57,010 bases of DNA from Rhodohalobacter halophilus (GCF_001715195.1 NZ_MDWE01000033.1:1-57010), one strand, 5' to 3'; positions 6,617 through 15,890 are shown, counted from the first letter of the stretch. The notes: a model not told the origin generated them from the letters alone. Made by a program: numbers and translations.

Positions 6617-7855
6617 TCAACCTTCTGCAGACTTCATCGGCCTGTTCAACTTGTTCATTCCTCCGGCTATAACAATTGCCGACATCAAACTGATCACCCC
6701 GCTAGCTGTAATGGCCAGCGACAGATTAAATGCATCCGCAATCACTCCGGTTAATACCGCACCAACTGCATATCCGCCATCCCGCCATAACCTGAACACG
6801 CCAACACTTTCGGCCCTGTCCTGCGGGTGAACCAAGTCCGCAACTGCCGCAATAAATGTGGGATACACCATGGCTGTTCCGATTCCCAGCAGTGCCGCCA
6901 CCACCAGAAATTGATAAAATCCGGTCAACATTGGGAAAATAAGCAAGCTTACGGCCTGTACAAGCATTCCGGCTACCAGCATCTGTTTTCGCCCGGTGTA
7001 ATCCGAAAGTTTACCGGTTGCAACCTGAAAGATCCCCCAGAAAGCGGGATAGATCGCCGTCACTACTCCTATTTGTGTCATATTCAAATCGGCCGCAGCC
7101 AGAAACAGCGGGAATGCTCCCCACGCCATTCCATCTTTCAGGTTGGTAGCCATTCCACCTTGTGATACTGCAAACAAATTTCGGTCGGCAATCGATGCCT
7201 TCCAAAAGAGACTGCCCTCACTCTTTCTGGTCTTTGCTCCTTTCGACTCCAGGTTGACCCACGGCTCGGTATCGATCACCAATGCGATCGACATAATCAA
7301 ACCGATAACAGCCATTCCGATACCGAGATAGAACGGATACGGCCTCAATCCAAATTCCGAAGCAATCCAGCCGGTCAAAAAAGCGACAATACCGACTGCA
7401 AGATAGCCTGCAAATTCATTCAATCCCATTGCCAGACCGCGGTCTTTCTTACCGGCAATATCGATTTTCATGATCACATTGGCCGACCACGCCAGTCCCT
7501 GATTGATCCCGAGCAGCACATTTGCCAGAATGATCCAGTTCCAGCTTCCGGCAAACATCAAAATAAAAGGCACCGGAAGCCCGAACAGCCATCCAACAAT
7601 GAGCATCTTCTTTCGGCCGTACTGCTGTGCAAATCGCCCGGCAAAGTAGTTTGATAACGCCTTGGTAATTCCAAACACAACAATGAACGAAAAGATTGCC
7701 GTACGGGCAGCAATACCGAACTCCGTCTCTGCAATTTCAGGCAGTATGGTTCGCTCCAGGCCAACCATTCCTCCCACAAATGCGTTGATCAGCACCAGCA
7801 GAGTGAACTGCTTCCAGTTCTCTTTTAAGCCGAGTTTGATGTTTTCAGTGTTCAT
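6617..7855 (-). CDS. MFS transporter
   Basis: A 412-aa protein with about 12 hydrophobic segments. The cytoplasmic loop 2-3 motif of the major facilitator superfamily is visible twice: GRFAQQYGRKKM (near residue 75) and GKLSDYTGRKQM (near residue 285). The substrate cannot be told from sequence. It stands 54 bp upstream of the rhodanese gene and in the same direction as the sulfur-oxidation genes, so export of an organic or inorganic sulfur product is a reasonable guess. A 200-bp gap with repeat sequence separates it from the DASS gene, so co-transcription is not certain. Confidence 0.85.
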   Translation of the reverse strand: MNTENIKLGLKENWKQFTLLVLINAFVGGMVGLERTILPEIAETEFGIAARTAIFSFIVVFGITKALSNYFAGRFAQQYGRKKMLIVGWLFGLPVPFILMFAGSWNWIILANVLLGINQGLAWSANVIMKIDIAGKKDRGLAMGLNEFAGYLAVGIVAFLTGWIASEFGLRPYPFYLGIGMAVIGLIMSIALVIDTEPWVNLESKGAKTRKSEGSLFWKASIADRNLFAVSQGGMATNLKDGMAWGAFPLFLAAADLNMTQIGVVTAIYPAFWGIFQVATGKLSDYTGRKQMLVAGMLVQAVSLLIFPMLTGFYQFLVVAALLGIGTAMVYPTFIAAVADLVHPQDRAESVGVFRLWRDGGYAVGAVLTGVIADAFNLSLAITASGVISLMSAIVIAGGMNKLNRPMKSAEG

Positions 7856-7978
7856 TTTCTGCTTGGTGTTTGCCGTAATTTGGTTTTTCAGTCTGTTCTC
7901 TGATCATCCACATAGCCCCTTATCGGAACTCAATATGCCGGGAAATTTTTAAAAGAGGGTTCTGTTCTTAACAGTGAT

Positions 7979-8010
7979 CATCCCCCTCAATCCCCCTTCA
8001 AAGGGGGAAC
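7979..8010. repeat. C-rich intergenic repeat copy
   Basis: ATCCCCCTCAATCCCCCTTC followed by AAAGGGGGAA folds as a short hairpin and belongs to the same degenerate family as the units near 2180, 5200 and 13270. It lies in the gap between the MFS and DASS genes. Confidence 0.55.
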
Positions 8011-8056
8011 TTTTCACTTTCTTGTCCTCCGAAGCTTTAGCGAAGGTGGATGCCTT

Positions 8057-9856
8057 TTAAAAGAAGGTGTAGTAAAAGAACAATACTGAGACCACAAGAA
8101 AGACAATCGTCATTCCGCCACCGGCTTTAAAATAGTCTTTGGTTTTATATCCACCGGCCGACATCATCAGTGCATTCACCTGGTGGGTCGGAAGCACAAA
8201 AGAGTTCCCCGCATTTACCGCCGCCAGCAATACCAACGGCCTTGGGTCCACTCCGGCTATCACACCAATACCCACAACCAGCGGCGCAAGCACCACCACG
8301 GCACCCACATTCGACATCACCAGTGAAAATCCGGTCGATAGAATACCAACGGTAAACAGCAACACCAACAGGTGACTTCCCTCAATAACGCTCATCACAT
8401 TTTCAGCTAAAAACTCTGCTGTTCCACTATTCTGCATGGCGGCTCCGAGTGGGATCAAACCAACCAGCAGGAACACCACTTTCCACTCCACCGCTTTGTA
8501 TGCATCCTGAATGCTCATCACGTTGGTTAAAACCATCACCAACGCGCCGGTCAAAAATGAAATGGAGATAGAGAAACCGGACATCGCCAATACAATAGCA
8601 AGCAGAAAACTACCGGCCGCCTGCCAGGTTTTGGACCGATCTTTCGACTCCACGGAGATCGGGGTAGCTACCACAAACGGGTCAGTACTCTGAAGTTTTT
8701 TGATGTTACTCCACGGGCCGTAAATAATAAATGTATCCCCCGCTTGAATTTTATGATCTGAAAAATCTCCTGTTACCCTTTCTCCTTTGCTGAAAAGCAT
8801 GATCGGCTCTACGGCGTAACGTTTTCTCATAGAGAACTCCCGGATTGTCTGACCGACAAGGTCTGATCGGGGAGGCACAATCACTTCAACAAAACCGGAC
8901 TCTTCAGGGTCACCGATCCCTTCAAAAATTTGATCATCTTCCGTTTCAGTAAGGTTGTGATCAGCCACGTATCGATTCAGATCTTCCGCCTCACCGTAAA
9001 GTGCTATGATGTCACCGCGACTGATCTCCGTTTCCCGCCAGGGAGCATATTTTATATCCTTACCATTGGAATCACTCAGCGCCAAAATATTGATGCCATA
9101 ATCTTTCCATATTCCGGTCTCTTCCACACTTTTGTTTATCGCTTTGCAATCATTTTCTACCCTGAAATAGCGAATATCTTTGTTCAGACTGAAAGCGTCC
9201 ACAATTTTTTCCTGTTCGGTCATGCCCATTTCACTGCCTGATGTATCCTGTGGCAAAAAGTACTTACCCAGTAACACAAAGAATATAATGGCAGAAAGTA
9301 GCAATGCGATTCCCACCGGAGTTACAGCAAAAAGTCCGTATGGCTCGAGGTTTGCACTTTCCAGCAGATCGTTGGTAAGAATCAGATGCCCGGAACCTAC
9401 CATGGTTAACGTACCGCCAATAATCGCCGCAAACCCGATCGGCATTATGAGTACGGATGCTGAAATTTTTATACGACGAGCGATGTCGATAATACTTGGA
9501 AGGAAAAGAGCTGCTGCTCCGATATTTTGAATCACTCCTGAAAGTGTACCTACCGAAAGTGAGAGCGAACCTAATACCGACGACTTTTTCCTGCCAACAC
9601 GCTTGAGCAGCCATTTCGAAAATCGCGACATCATTCCTGTTTTGGCAATTCCCTCACCCAAAATCATTACGGCAATCATTGCCACCACTGCGTTACTCGA
9701 AAAACCTGACAGAGCCTCGTCTGTCGTTAAAATTCCCGTCCAGCTTAGCAAAAGCATGGTAATTATGGCTGTTACATCAATCCGAACCATTTCCGTCACC
9801 AGCATAAAAATGGTGAATGCCATGATGGACAGAACAATAATAATCTCAGTTTCCAT
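8057..9856 (-). CDS. SLC13/DASS-family anion carrier with two RCK-C (TrkA-C) domains
   Basis: A 599-aa membrane protein. The N-terminal half (to about 205) and the C-terminal half (from about 410) are hydrophobic and form the divalent anion:Na symporter fold. Between them lie two soluble RCK-C-like domains (about 215-300 and 305-395, the latter ending GDTFIIYG). This layout is typical of SLC13 members often annotated as sulfate or sulfur-compound carriers. It lies in the sulfide-oxidation gene run, 73 bp downstream of SulP. I infer sulfate, sulfite or thiosulfate as substrate; C4-dicarboxylates or phosphate are alternatives. Confidence 0.85.
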   Translation of the reverse strand: METEIIIVLSIMAFTIFMLVTEMVRIDVTAIITMLLLSWTGILTTDEALSGFSSNAVVAMIAVMILGEGIAKTGMMSRFSKWLLKRVGRKKSSVLGSLSLSVGTLSGVIQNIGAAALFLPSIIDIARRIKISASVLIMPIGFAAIIGGTLTMVGSGHLILTNDLLESANLEPYGLFAVTPVGIALLLSAIIFFVLLGKYFLPQDTSGSEMGMTEQEKIVDAFSLNKDIRYFRVENDCKAINKSVEETGIWKDYGINILALSDSNGKDIKYAPWRETEISRGDIIALYGEAEDLNRYVADHNLTETEDDQIFEGIGDPEESGFVEVIVPPRSDLVGQTIREFSMRKRYAVEPIMLFSKGERVTGDFSDHKIQAGDTFIIYGPWSNIKKLQSTDPFVVATPISVESKDRSKTWQAAGSFLLAIVLAMSGFSISISFLTGALVMVLTNVMSIQDAYKAVEWKVVFLLVGLIPLGAAMQNSGTAEFLAENVMSVIEGSHLLVLLFTVGILSTGFSLVMSNVGAVVVLAPLVVGIGVIAGVDPRPLVLLAAVNAGNSFVLPTHQVNALMMSAGGYKTKDYFKAGGGMTIVFLVVSVLFFYYTFF

Positions 9857-9929
9857 ATCTCATTTACACCTTATTAAGTTTCAATTCCCGATCTCATAAC
9901 TTTCCTTGATCTCTGTCAGATGACACCGG

Positions 9930-11684
9930 TTAAACATTTGTCTGCGTGGGCGAATATCTCTTCGCAATTCTGTTTGGAACTTCTTTGTAGTAGGAGACCG
10001 CATCAGATACGTCAAAAAAGAAGTGATCATCTCCCATCGCCTCCTGTAAGCCACATGTTTTAAGCTTATCTCTGACCGGGCCAATTGCACCTGCGATAAA
10101 CAGTTCAACACCTTTCTCCTTCAGGTCTTTTACAACTTCCATCAACACATGTTTGCCTGTGGAGTCAATTGAGTTAATTGCCGATGCATCCAGAATGACT
10201 AATTTCAGATCGTCACCGTGCCGATCCATATTTGCATATAGCGTATCCTGAAAATTTTCGGCGTTTGCAAAATACAGGGAGGAGTCGAACCGGTAGATCA
10301 GGATATCATCTTCCACAACAGCTTCGGTGTAGCGATGGATATTTCTGTAATTTTGTGTCTCGCCTAAATGCCCCAACTCTGTACTATGCGGTTTTGTACT
10401 GCTGTAGATTACCAAAATCAGTGAAAGCAACACACCAATAGCTATCCCCTCTTCAATTCCGAGCGCAAGCGTTGCAACAAACGTAACCAGCAACATGGCC
10501 AAATCTCGTTTATCGGTTTTCCAGAGATGTTTCATTTCTGATGAATCAAACAAGCCGGCCACAGCTACCATGATAATCGCAGCAAGTACTGCACTTGGCA
10601 GATAGTAGAAGAGCGGTGTTAAAAACAGAACGGTAAGTGCAATAATTACCGCACTGATGATGGATGCAATCGTTGTATTAGCACCGGATTGGTCATTCAC
10701 TGCTGTTCTGGAAAATCCACCGGTTGTCGGGAATGCCTGAAAGAATGATCCACCGATGTTGGCTGCACCTAAAGCAATTAGTTCTTTGTTTGCATCAACT
10801 TTATAACCGTGTTTGTTGGCAATAGCCTTTGCCACGGCAATGGACTCCATATAACTGACAAGTGAGATAATCAGCACTGTTGGTAATAAAATTCGTGCAT
10901 CTGACAAATTCAGAAACTCCAGGCTGAATTCCGGTAAACCTGTAGGGATGTCTCCAACTATGGCAACACCGTGCTGGTTCAGCCCAAAAAGTGCCGTGAT
11001 TACAGTTCCAACCACCACCACTACCAAGGCTGATGGAAATGTTCGCTTCCACTTTCGAATCAGAACAATTGCAGCTATTGAACCGATTCCAATGGCCGCT
11101 GTGATCGGTTCAATTTCTGTGAATCGCCTGAAGGTTTCTATTGCAATCTCCTGAACTTGATTCGTTCTGGGCAGGTCAAGCCCGGTTAAATTTTTAATCT
11201 GGCTGGCGCCAATAATCAAAGCTGCAGCCGATGTAAATCCACTCAAAACAGGGTGTGATAAGAAATTTACCAGGAATCCCATCCTGAACAGACCCATTAA
11301 AAACTGTACAAGCCCAACGCCAAGTGCGGTTAAAATTGCTAACTGGATAAAACGCGCGCTTCCCACTTCGGCAAACTCTCCGACTCCCGCTACTACGAGA
11401 AGTGAAACCATTGCTACCGGACCAACAGCCAGCTGGCGTGAAGTGCCAAACAGGGCATAGATAACCAATGGGATAATTGACGCGTAAAGACCATAAACCG
11501 GTGGAAGGCCCGCTAAGATTGCGTACGCCATTCCCTGGGGAATAAGCATAATGCCTACGGTAACACCGGCATTTAAATCTCCCTTAAGCAGGTTCTTGTT
11601 GTATGAACCAAGCGTATCTGCTATAGGTACAACTTTTTTGATATGTGTTTTTAATTTCTCCACTTGAGTAAAAAAGGCCGACAA
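9930..11684 (-). CDS. SulP-family anion permease with STAS domain
   Basis: A 584-aa protein. The family signature IPQGMAYAILAGLPPVYGLY is near residue 48, and many membrane segments run to about residue 440. A STAS domain follows (about 450-565), with the LDASAINSIDSTG loop that is phosphorylated in anti-sigma antagonists. SulP proteins move sulfate, bicarbonate or other anions. It begins 33 bp after the CstB-like gene, so the two are probably co-transcribed, which points to a sulfur oxyanion such as the sulfite made by the dioxygenase. Bicarbonate is the main alternative. Confidence 0.9.
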   Translation of the reverse strand: MSAFFTQVEKLKTHIKKVVPIADTLGSYNKNLLKGDLNAGVTVGIMLIPQGMAYAILAGLPPVYGLYASIIPLVIYALFGTSRQLAVGPVAMVSLLVVAGVGEFAEVGSARFIQLAILTALGVGLVQFLMGLFRMGFLVNFLSHPVLSGFTSAAALIIGASQIKNLTGLDLPRTNQVQEIAIETFRRFTEIEPITAAIGIGSIAAIVLIRKWKRTFPSALVVVVVGTVITALFGLNQHGVAIVGDIPTGLPEFSLEFLNLSDARILLPTVLIISLVSYMESIAVAKAIANKHGYKVDANKELIALGAANIGGSFFQAFPTTGGFSRTAVNDQSGANTTIASIISAVIIALTVLFLTPLFYYLPSAVLAAIIMVAVAGLFDSSEMKHLWKTDKRDLAMLLVTFVATLALGIEEGIAIGVLLSLILVIYSSTKPHSTELGHLGETQNYRNIHRYTEAVVEDDILIYRFDSSLYFANAENFQDTLYANMDRHGDDLKLVILDASAINSIDSTGKHVLMEVVKDLKEKGVELFIAGAIGPVRDKLKTCGLQEAMGDDHFFFDVSDAVSYYKEVPNRIAKRYSPTQTNV

Positions 11685-11717
11685 TTTTTGTTGCCGGCCA
11701 TTTTCCTGATCTCTTGT

Positions 11718-13124
11718 TTAAGCTTTAATTTTGCTCATGTATTGTTCGAAGTTGTCATCAATGAGAGCAACATCGAATCCGTTTCTCTTCAGAAATGCTG
11801 ATGCTACAGCAGATCGTCCGCCTGTCATACAGTGCAGGTAGAGCTTTTTACCTGAAGGGATGTTCTCTTTATTCGGCAATAGTCTGGTGTGTGCAAAGTT
11901 CACGGCACCTTCTACATGAGAAGCCTCAAATTCAGATGCTTTTCTTACGTCAACAACCAATTCATTGCTGTCCAGGTTTTCCACATCTTCAAAATTCACC
12001 ACTTCCAGCTTCTCCATGTCGCCACCCTGATCTTTGTACATCAGAATATCTCTTGGAGTTACATAGCCTACCACGTTGTCCAATCCAATTCTGTAAAGAT
12101 CGCGTACAGCCTCTGTGAGCTGATGTTCGCTAACTACCAGATAGATTTGATCGTCTTCGGTGATGTATGAGCCGGCAACAGTGTTAAATTGCTTGTTCAG
12201 CGGTGAAAGCAGTGATCCCGGAATATGCCCTGCTGCATAGTCCTCTTTTTCTCTTGTATCGAGAATAATTGGTTCTTCTTTACCCACCAATCCTCTCAGC
12301 TCGTTAAGAGTGAGTCGTTTTGGCTGTGGTAGACCGCCAATCAAAGCCGGGCCAATTTTGTTGTCACGCTTCATGCGAGCGAAGTAGAGCGGCGGCTCAG
12401 GCTGACCTTCCAGAATAAAGTTCACAAAATTGTCTTCCGAACTGGCTGATTTGAGCGAGTTATTGTATCTCAGCTCGTAACCAACCGTTGTTTTCGGAAT
12501 AGCGCCCAGTGCTTTTCCGCATGCGCTGCCCGCACCGTGACCCGGCCATACCTGCATATATTCGGGTAATTTTTTGAATTGCTCTACAGTTCCGAAAAGG
12601 GTTCGTGCAGAAGGCTCCATTACGTTTTCCTGGCCTGCGGCGGATTCCAGCAGATCCGGACGCCCAACATCACCTACAAATACGAAGTCTCCGGTAGCAA
12701 CTCCCATCGGTTCATCTGCCGCCGCACCGTCCGTTACAAAATAGCTTAGGTGCTCAGGTGTGTGACCGGGTGTGTGCCACGCTTTAATGGTAATATTTCC
12801 AATTTTGAATTCATCGCCATCTTTCAGCAGTTCATAGTCGTAATCACTGCCTTTCAGCCACTCATATTTCCAGTCTTTGTCTCCTTCATCAGAAGCGTAC
12901 ACTTTTACGCCACGCTCTGCGAATTCACGAAGTCCTGAAATGTAGTCGGCGTGGATGTGTGTATCCACAGCGGCAGTAATCGTTAAATTCTGGTTTGCTG
13001 CATGATCAATGTACTGATCGATATCTCTCATCGGATCAATGATTACAGCAGTTCCATTCGCCTGGCATCCTACCAGGTATGCATATTGCGCTAATTTTTC
13101 ATCAAAGAATTGTTTGAAATACAT
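11718..13124 (-). CDS. cstB: CstB-like persulfide dioxygenase / sulfurtransferase (MBL + two rhodanese domains)
   Basis: A 468-aa protein. An MBL domain (1-240) has DTHIHADYISG (His56, His58, Asp60), AWHTPGHTPEH (His117) and the metal Asp146 in TGDFVF. The usual last His of H-x-H-x-D-H is Tyr, as expected for a mononuclear-iron persulfide dioxygenase. GHGAGSACGK places Cys202 where CstB has Cys201. The first rhodanese domain (about 270-365) lacks an active-site Cys (YLVVSEHQ); the second (about 375-468) has it in HCMTGGRS (Cys432). This matches Staphylococcus CstB, which converts low-molecular-weight persulfides to thiosulfate. It would act on the persulfide made by the SQR encoded upstream. 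Confidence 0.92.
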   Translation of the reverse strand: MYFKQFFDEKLAQYAYLVGCQANGTAVIIDPMRDIDQYIDHAANQNLTITAAVDTHIHADYISGLREFAERGVKVYASDEGDKDWKYEWLKGSDYDYELLKDGDEFKIGNITIKAWHTPGHTPEHLSYFVTDGAAADEPMGVATGDFVFVGDVGRPDLLESAAGQENVMEPSARTLFGTVEQFKKLPEYMQVWPGHGAGSACGKALGAIPKTTVGYELRYNNSLKSASSEDNFVNFILEGQPEPPLYFARMKRDNKIGPALIGGLPQPKRLTLNELRGLVGKEEPIILDTREKEDYAAGHIPGSLLSPLNKQFNTVAGSYITEDDQIYLVVSEHQLTEAVRDLYRIGLDNVVGYVTPRDILMYKDQGGDMEKLEVVNFEDVENLDSNELVVDVRKASEFEASHVEGAVNFAHTRLLPNKENIPSGKKLYLHCMTGGRSAVASAFLKRNGFDVALIDDNFEQYMSKIKA

Positions 13125-13319
13125 ATTGTTCTACCTTTGTTGTTTTGTTTTAAATATTCTTGAAAAAGTCCTCCATTGAAGGGGGGATGAGTAATCGCGT
13201 TCAGTGATTGCCCCGGGGGGATGTTATCTCATTTACTTTGCTTCATCAGTTCGTTTTCCAACACACCCCTCAATCCCCTCTCCCCGAATCGCACGGGACA
13301 CGCAAGAGGGGAGGCCGAA
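13125..13319. repeat. Repeat-filled gap in the sulfur gene run
   Basis: Copies of the C-rich/G-rich repeat family are seen (CATTGAAGGGGGGATGA near 13172; CACCCCTCAATCCCCTCTCC near 13264, facing AGAGGGGAGG). Insertion here may have split an ancestral operon. No gene is seen. Confidence 0.6.
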
Positions 13320-13745
13320 TTAATGTGGAATTTTATCCCTTAACAGTCCGTATGTGTATGTACCTGCCAAAGCTGCTAATATTGGGATCACCATAATGGT
13401 TAACCCGCTTCCAAGCAGTGCAAACATGGGTCCCGGACACGCGCCCAAGAGAGCCCACCCCAATCCGAAGATCGATCCACCGACTATATACCTGGTAACC
13501 TGTGACGGATCTTTTGGCGGAATGGATATTGGGTTTCCTTCAGCATCTTTCATGTTTTTTCTCTTGATGATCTGAACAGAAATGATGCCTACGATAACTG
13601 CCAATCCGATGATTCCGTACATATGAATCGAATCAAACCGGAACATCTCCTGAATTCTGAACCAGGATACGACTTCTGATTTAACCAATACAAAGCCAAA
13701 CCCTGTACCGATCAATAGATATTTTAAATATTCTGTAAATTTCAT
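13320..13745 (-). CDS. YeeE/YedE-family small subunit (sulfur compound permease half)
   Basis: A 141-aa protein with about four membrane segments and the conserved Cys motif LLGACPGPMFALLGSG. It is the C-terminal half of the YeeE/YedE fold; the partner half is the 187-aa gene just upstream. In the one-chain homologue TsuA the conserved cysteines pass thiosulfate through the membrane. A cytoplasmic loop, KRKNMKDAEGNPISIPPKDP, is typical of the two-gene form. Inference: uptake or release of thiosulfate or another sulfane sulfur carrier for the neighbouring SQR/CstB/rhodanese set. Confidence 0.9.
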   Translation of the reverse strand: MKFTEYLKYLLIGTGFGFVLVKSEVVSWFRIQEMFRFDSIHMYGIIGLAVIVGIISVQIIKRKNMKDAEGNPISIPPKDPSQVTRYIVGGSIFGLGWALLGACPGPMFALLGSGLTIMVIPILAALAGTYTYGLLRDKIPH

Positions 13746-13885
13746 GATTTATTTGTCTTAGAACCTTTCAGCGTCCACGAGACCTGAAAGCGTTCGGTTT
13801 AAAAATTTCTTGTTTACTAATGGTTTTTTTCTTGACGCTGTCAGGTTCCAACTGCTGTCGGAATGCTTACAGGTCACTCATTTCT
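13746..13885. repeat. Inverted repeats between the two YeeE/YedE genes
   Basis: The 140-bp gap holds CTTTCAG...CTGAAAG (about 13769-13796) and a second unit with GCTGTCAGGTTCC (from about 13841). The second resembles the word found in the 33-nt palindrome at 4512. A gap this long is unusual between subunits that must pair. Confidence 0.5.
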
Positions 13886-14449
13886 TTATCCCAGTATGAT
13901 TGGATAGATAAAGAATGTCATGATTAAGCCACCGATAAAGAATCCGATTACAGCGATCAATGATGCCAGCTGTAGATCTGACAAACCTGATATGGCATGA
14001 CCTGAAGTACATCCGCCTGCATATCGGGCCCCGAATCCTACCAAAAACCCACCTAGAACCAGCACGGTTAAACCAACCCCTGTTCCAAGCATATCCCATG
14101 CGAACAGGTCGTTTGGTACAAGTCCGCTAAAATCCTGAATACCCAACGCCTGCAGATCTGTTATTGTGGAGGCAGCTAATTGAATAGGCTCCGGATTTGC
14201 GAAAACATATCCGCCTAAAAATCCCCCCAAAATCGTACCGATCAGGAAAGTCAGATTCCATCGGCCATCCTTTTTCCAGTCGTAATTAAAAAACTCAATA
14301 TTCCCGAAGTTACACGCCGCACAAGCATGCCGCAGGTTTGCTGACACCCCAAACATTTTACCGCCAAGCAGCAACAGAATGGGAACAGTTAATCCGATAA
14401 TCGGGCCGGCCACATACCAAGGCCACGGTTGATATAAAAAGTCTAACAT
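13886..14449 (-). CDS. YeeE/YedE-family large subunit (sulfur compound permease half)
   Basis: A 187-aa protein with about five membrane segments and the signature GGCTSGHAISGL near residue 145, which carries the conserved channel Cys. A second Cys pair, HACAACN, lies near residue 42. It is the N-terminal half of a YeeE/YedE transporter in two-gene form. The gene begins 57 bp after the candidate GntR operator at 14506-14521 and 117 bp downstream of SQR, so it may have its own regulated promoter. Confidence 0.9.
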   Translation of the reverse strand: MLDFLYQPWPWYVAGPIIGLTVPILLLLGGKMFGVSANLRHACAACNFGNIEFFNYDWKKDGRWNLTFLIGTILGGFLGGYVFANPEPIQLAASTITDLQALGIQDFSGLVPNDLFAWDMLGTGVGLTVLVLGGFLVGFGARYAGGCTSGHAISGLSDLQLASLIAVIGFFIGGLIMTFFIYPIILG

Positions 14450-14505
14450 GATTCAAATTTTATGTTTTTAGTTAATTCAAAAGCAAATATACAGTGTTTG
14501 TATTT

Positions 14506-14521
14506 ACTTGTCAATACAAGT
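14506..14521. promoter_or_regulatory. Candidate GntR operator, perfect palindrome
   Basis: ACTTGTCAATACAAGT: 6-nt arms ACTTGT/ACAAGT around CAAT. It lies 57 bp upstream of the large YeeE gene. A near-identical site is at 15875-15890, between SQR and the GntR gene. The layout GT-n4-AC is that of HutC-subfamily GntR operators. The pairing of site and regulator is inference from position and symmetry. Confidence 0.65.
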
Positions 14522-14566
14522 GAGATAGATCTTTTCTATCTACCTGTTTATTGTTACTGAAGAGTC

Positions 14567-15832
14567 TTACGCCCTCCCTTTAAGCATCCCATGCCAGTAA
14601 AGGCGTGGAAGCACCTCTTTCTTCATAACATACATGGAGTACCTCTCCTTCGCTTGATTGATCGGGAATGATGGCATCATGTTGTTATCGTAGTCAAACT
14701 CAGCCAAAATAAGCTTTCCATAACCTGTGAGTAACGGACACGATCCATACCCTTTATAGTGTTGAGATTTATCCAGCTCACCTTTATTGATCAGCGAAAG
14801 TATGTTTCCGGAAACAACTTTAGCCTGTTTACGCACTGCCGCTCCGGTTTTTGCATTTGGCGTACTGCCTGCATCTCCCAAACCAAACACATTTGGATAT
14901 TTATTATGTTGCAATGTGTGTTTATGCACATCTACCCAGCCATCAGCATTGGCAAGATGACTGCTTTTTACAAAGTCCGGTGCACTCATAGGAGGGGTAA
15001 CATGGAGCATATCAAACTTGATCTCTTTTTGATCTACTACTTTTTCATCTTTATAAATGTCGTAAACAGCTATTTTCTCCTCTACTTTGATCTCCTTCAA
15101 GTTGTGTGAAAAATGAGTGGATATGCCATATCGCTCTATTGGTTTTTTCAATGCTTCCGCAATTTCTGGCACACCAAAGATTATGGAGCCCCCACTAGTG
15201 AAATTCACATCTATGTTCTTTAAAACACCTTTTTTTCGCCATGTATCACTAGACATATACATGATTTTCTGCGGAGCACCGCCACACTTAAATGGCCCCA
15301 TGGGCTGGGTAAACAGAGCCTTTCCCTCCTTTAAGTTATTCACACACTCATTAACATAATCGACATATCTGTATGAATAAACACTGCAAATCCCATTAGA
15401 ACCTATACCTTCTGCAAGGCCGGGCACTGCATCCCAGTTAATCTGAATACCGGGCGCCACTACTAAGTAATCATATGAATAATGATCCCCTTTCTTTGTT
15501 ATAACAAGCTGGTTATCAGGATCAAAACCGGTAACAGCATCTTGAATCCAAACGGTACCTTCAGGAATAACCTCTCCCATTGGTTTATGGGTCTCTTCTT
15601 TTTCAACAACACCAACACCTGCAAGTGTCCATAATGGCTGATAAAAATGGTCGCTGGCAGGATCGATGATCGCAATATCACTACTCTTCAATTTATTATT
15701 TAACTGAGCAGCAACAGAGATGCCGGCCGATCCACCGCCTACAACTATTACTTGATGGTGTGACGTATAAGGTCTTGAAAATTGAGCCTTAACCTCTTTC
15801 CCCGTACTGATTTTCAGATCTTCCATATTCAA
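14567..15832 (-). CDS. sqr: Sulfide:quinone oxidoreductase (SQR, type II-like)
   Basis: A 421-aa flavoprotein that oxidises sulfide and hands electrons to quinone at the cytoplasmic membrane, leaving a sulfane sulfur for an acceptor thiol. The FAD motif is VGGGSAGIS (residues 31-39), with VVAPGIQINWD and the second FAD-contact GLGDAGSTP near 318. Cys183 in PFKCGGAPQKI and Cys365 in GSCPLLTGYGK correspond to the catalytic cysteine pair of human SQOR, which places it with type II enzymes. It is the first gene of the minus-strand sulfur run and is read divergently from the GntR gene, with an operator-like palindrome in the 112-bp gap. Its persulfide product is the substrate of the CstB-like protein downstream. 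Confidence 0.94.
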   Translation of the reverse strand: MNMEDLKISTGKEVKAQFSRPYTSHHQVIVVGGGSAGISVAAQLNNKLKSSDIAIIDPASDHFYQPLWTLAGVGVVEKEETHKPMGEVIPEGTVWIQDAVTGFDPDNQLVITKKGDHYSYDYLVVAPGIQINWDAVPGLAEGIGSNGICSVYSYRYVDYVNECVNNLKEGKALFTQPMGPFKCGGAPQKIMYMSSDTWRKKGVLKNIDVNFTSGGSIIFGVPEIAEALKKPIERYGISTHFSHNLKEIKVEEKIAVYDIYKDEKVVDQKEIKFDMLHVTPPMSAPDFVKSSHLANADGWVDVHKHTLQHNKYPNVFGLGDAGSTPNAKTGAAVRKQAKVVSGNILSLINKGELDKSQHYKGYGSCPLLTGYGKLILAEFDYDNNMMPSFPINQAKERYSMYVMKKEVLPRLYWHGMLKGRA

Positions 15833-15874
15833 TGAAATTTTATTTAGAGTTATTTGTCTATATTACCAAAAAAT

Positions 15875-15890
15875 ACATGTTAATACAAGT
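15875..15890. promoter_or_regulatory. Candidate GntR operator in the SQR / GntR divergent gap
   Basis: ACATGTTAATACAAGT: the same half-sites as the 14506 site except for one base (ACATGT for ACTTGT), with the outer bases AT...AT also symmetric. It is 43 bp from the SQR start and 55 bp from the GntR start, well placed to control both. The local sequence is very AT-rich. Confidence 0.65.
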
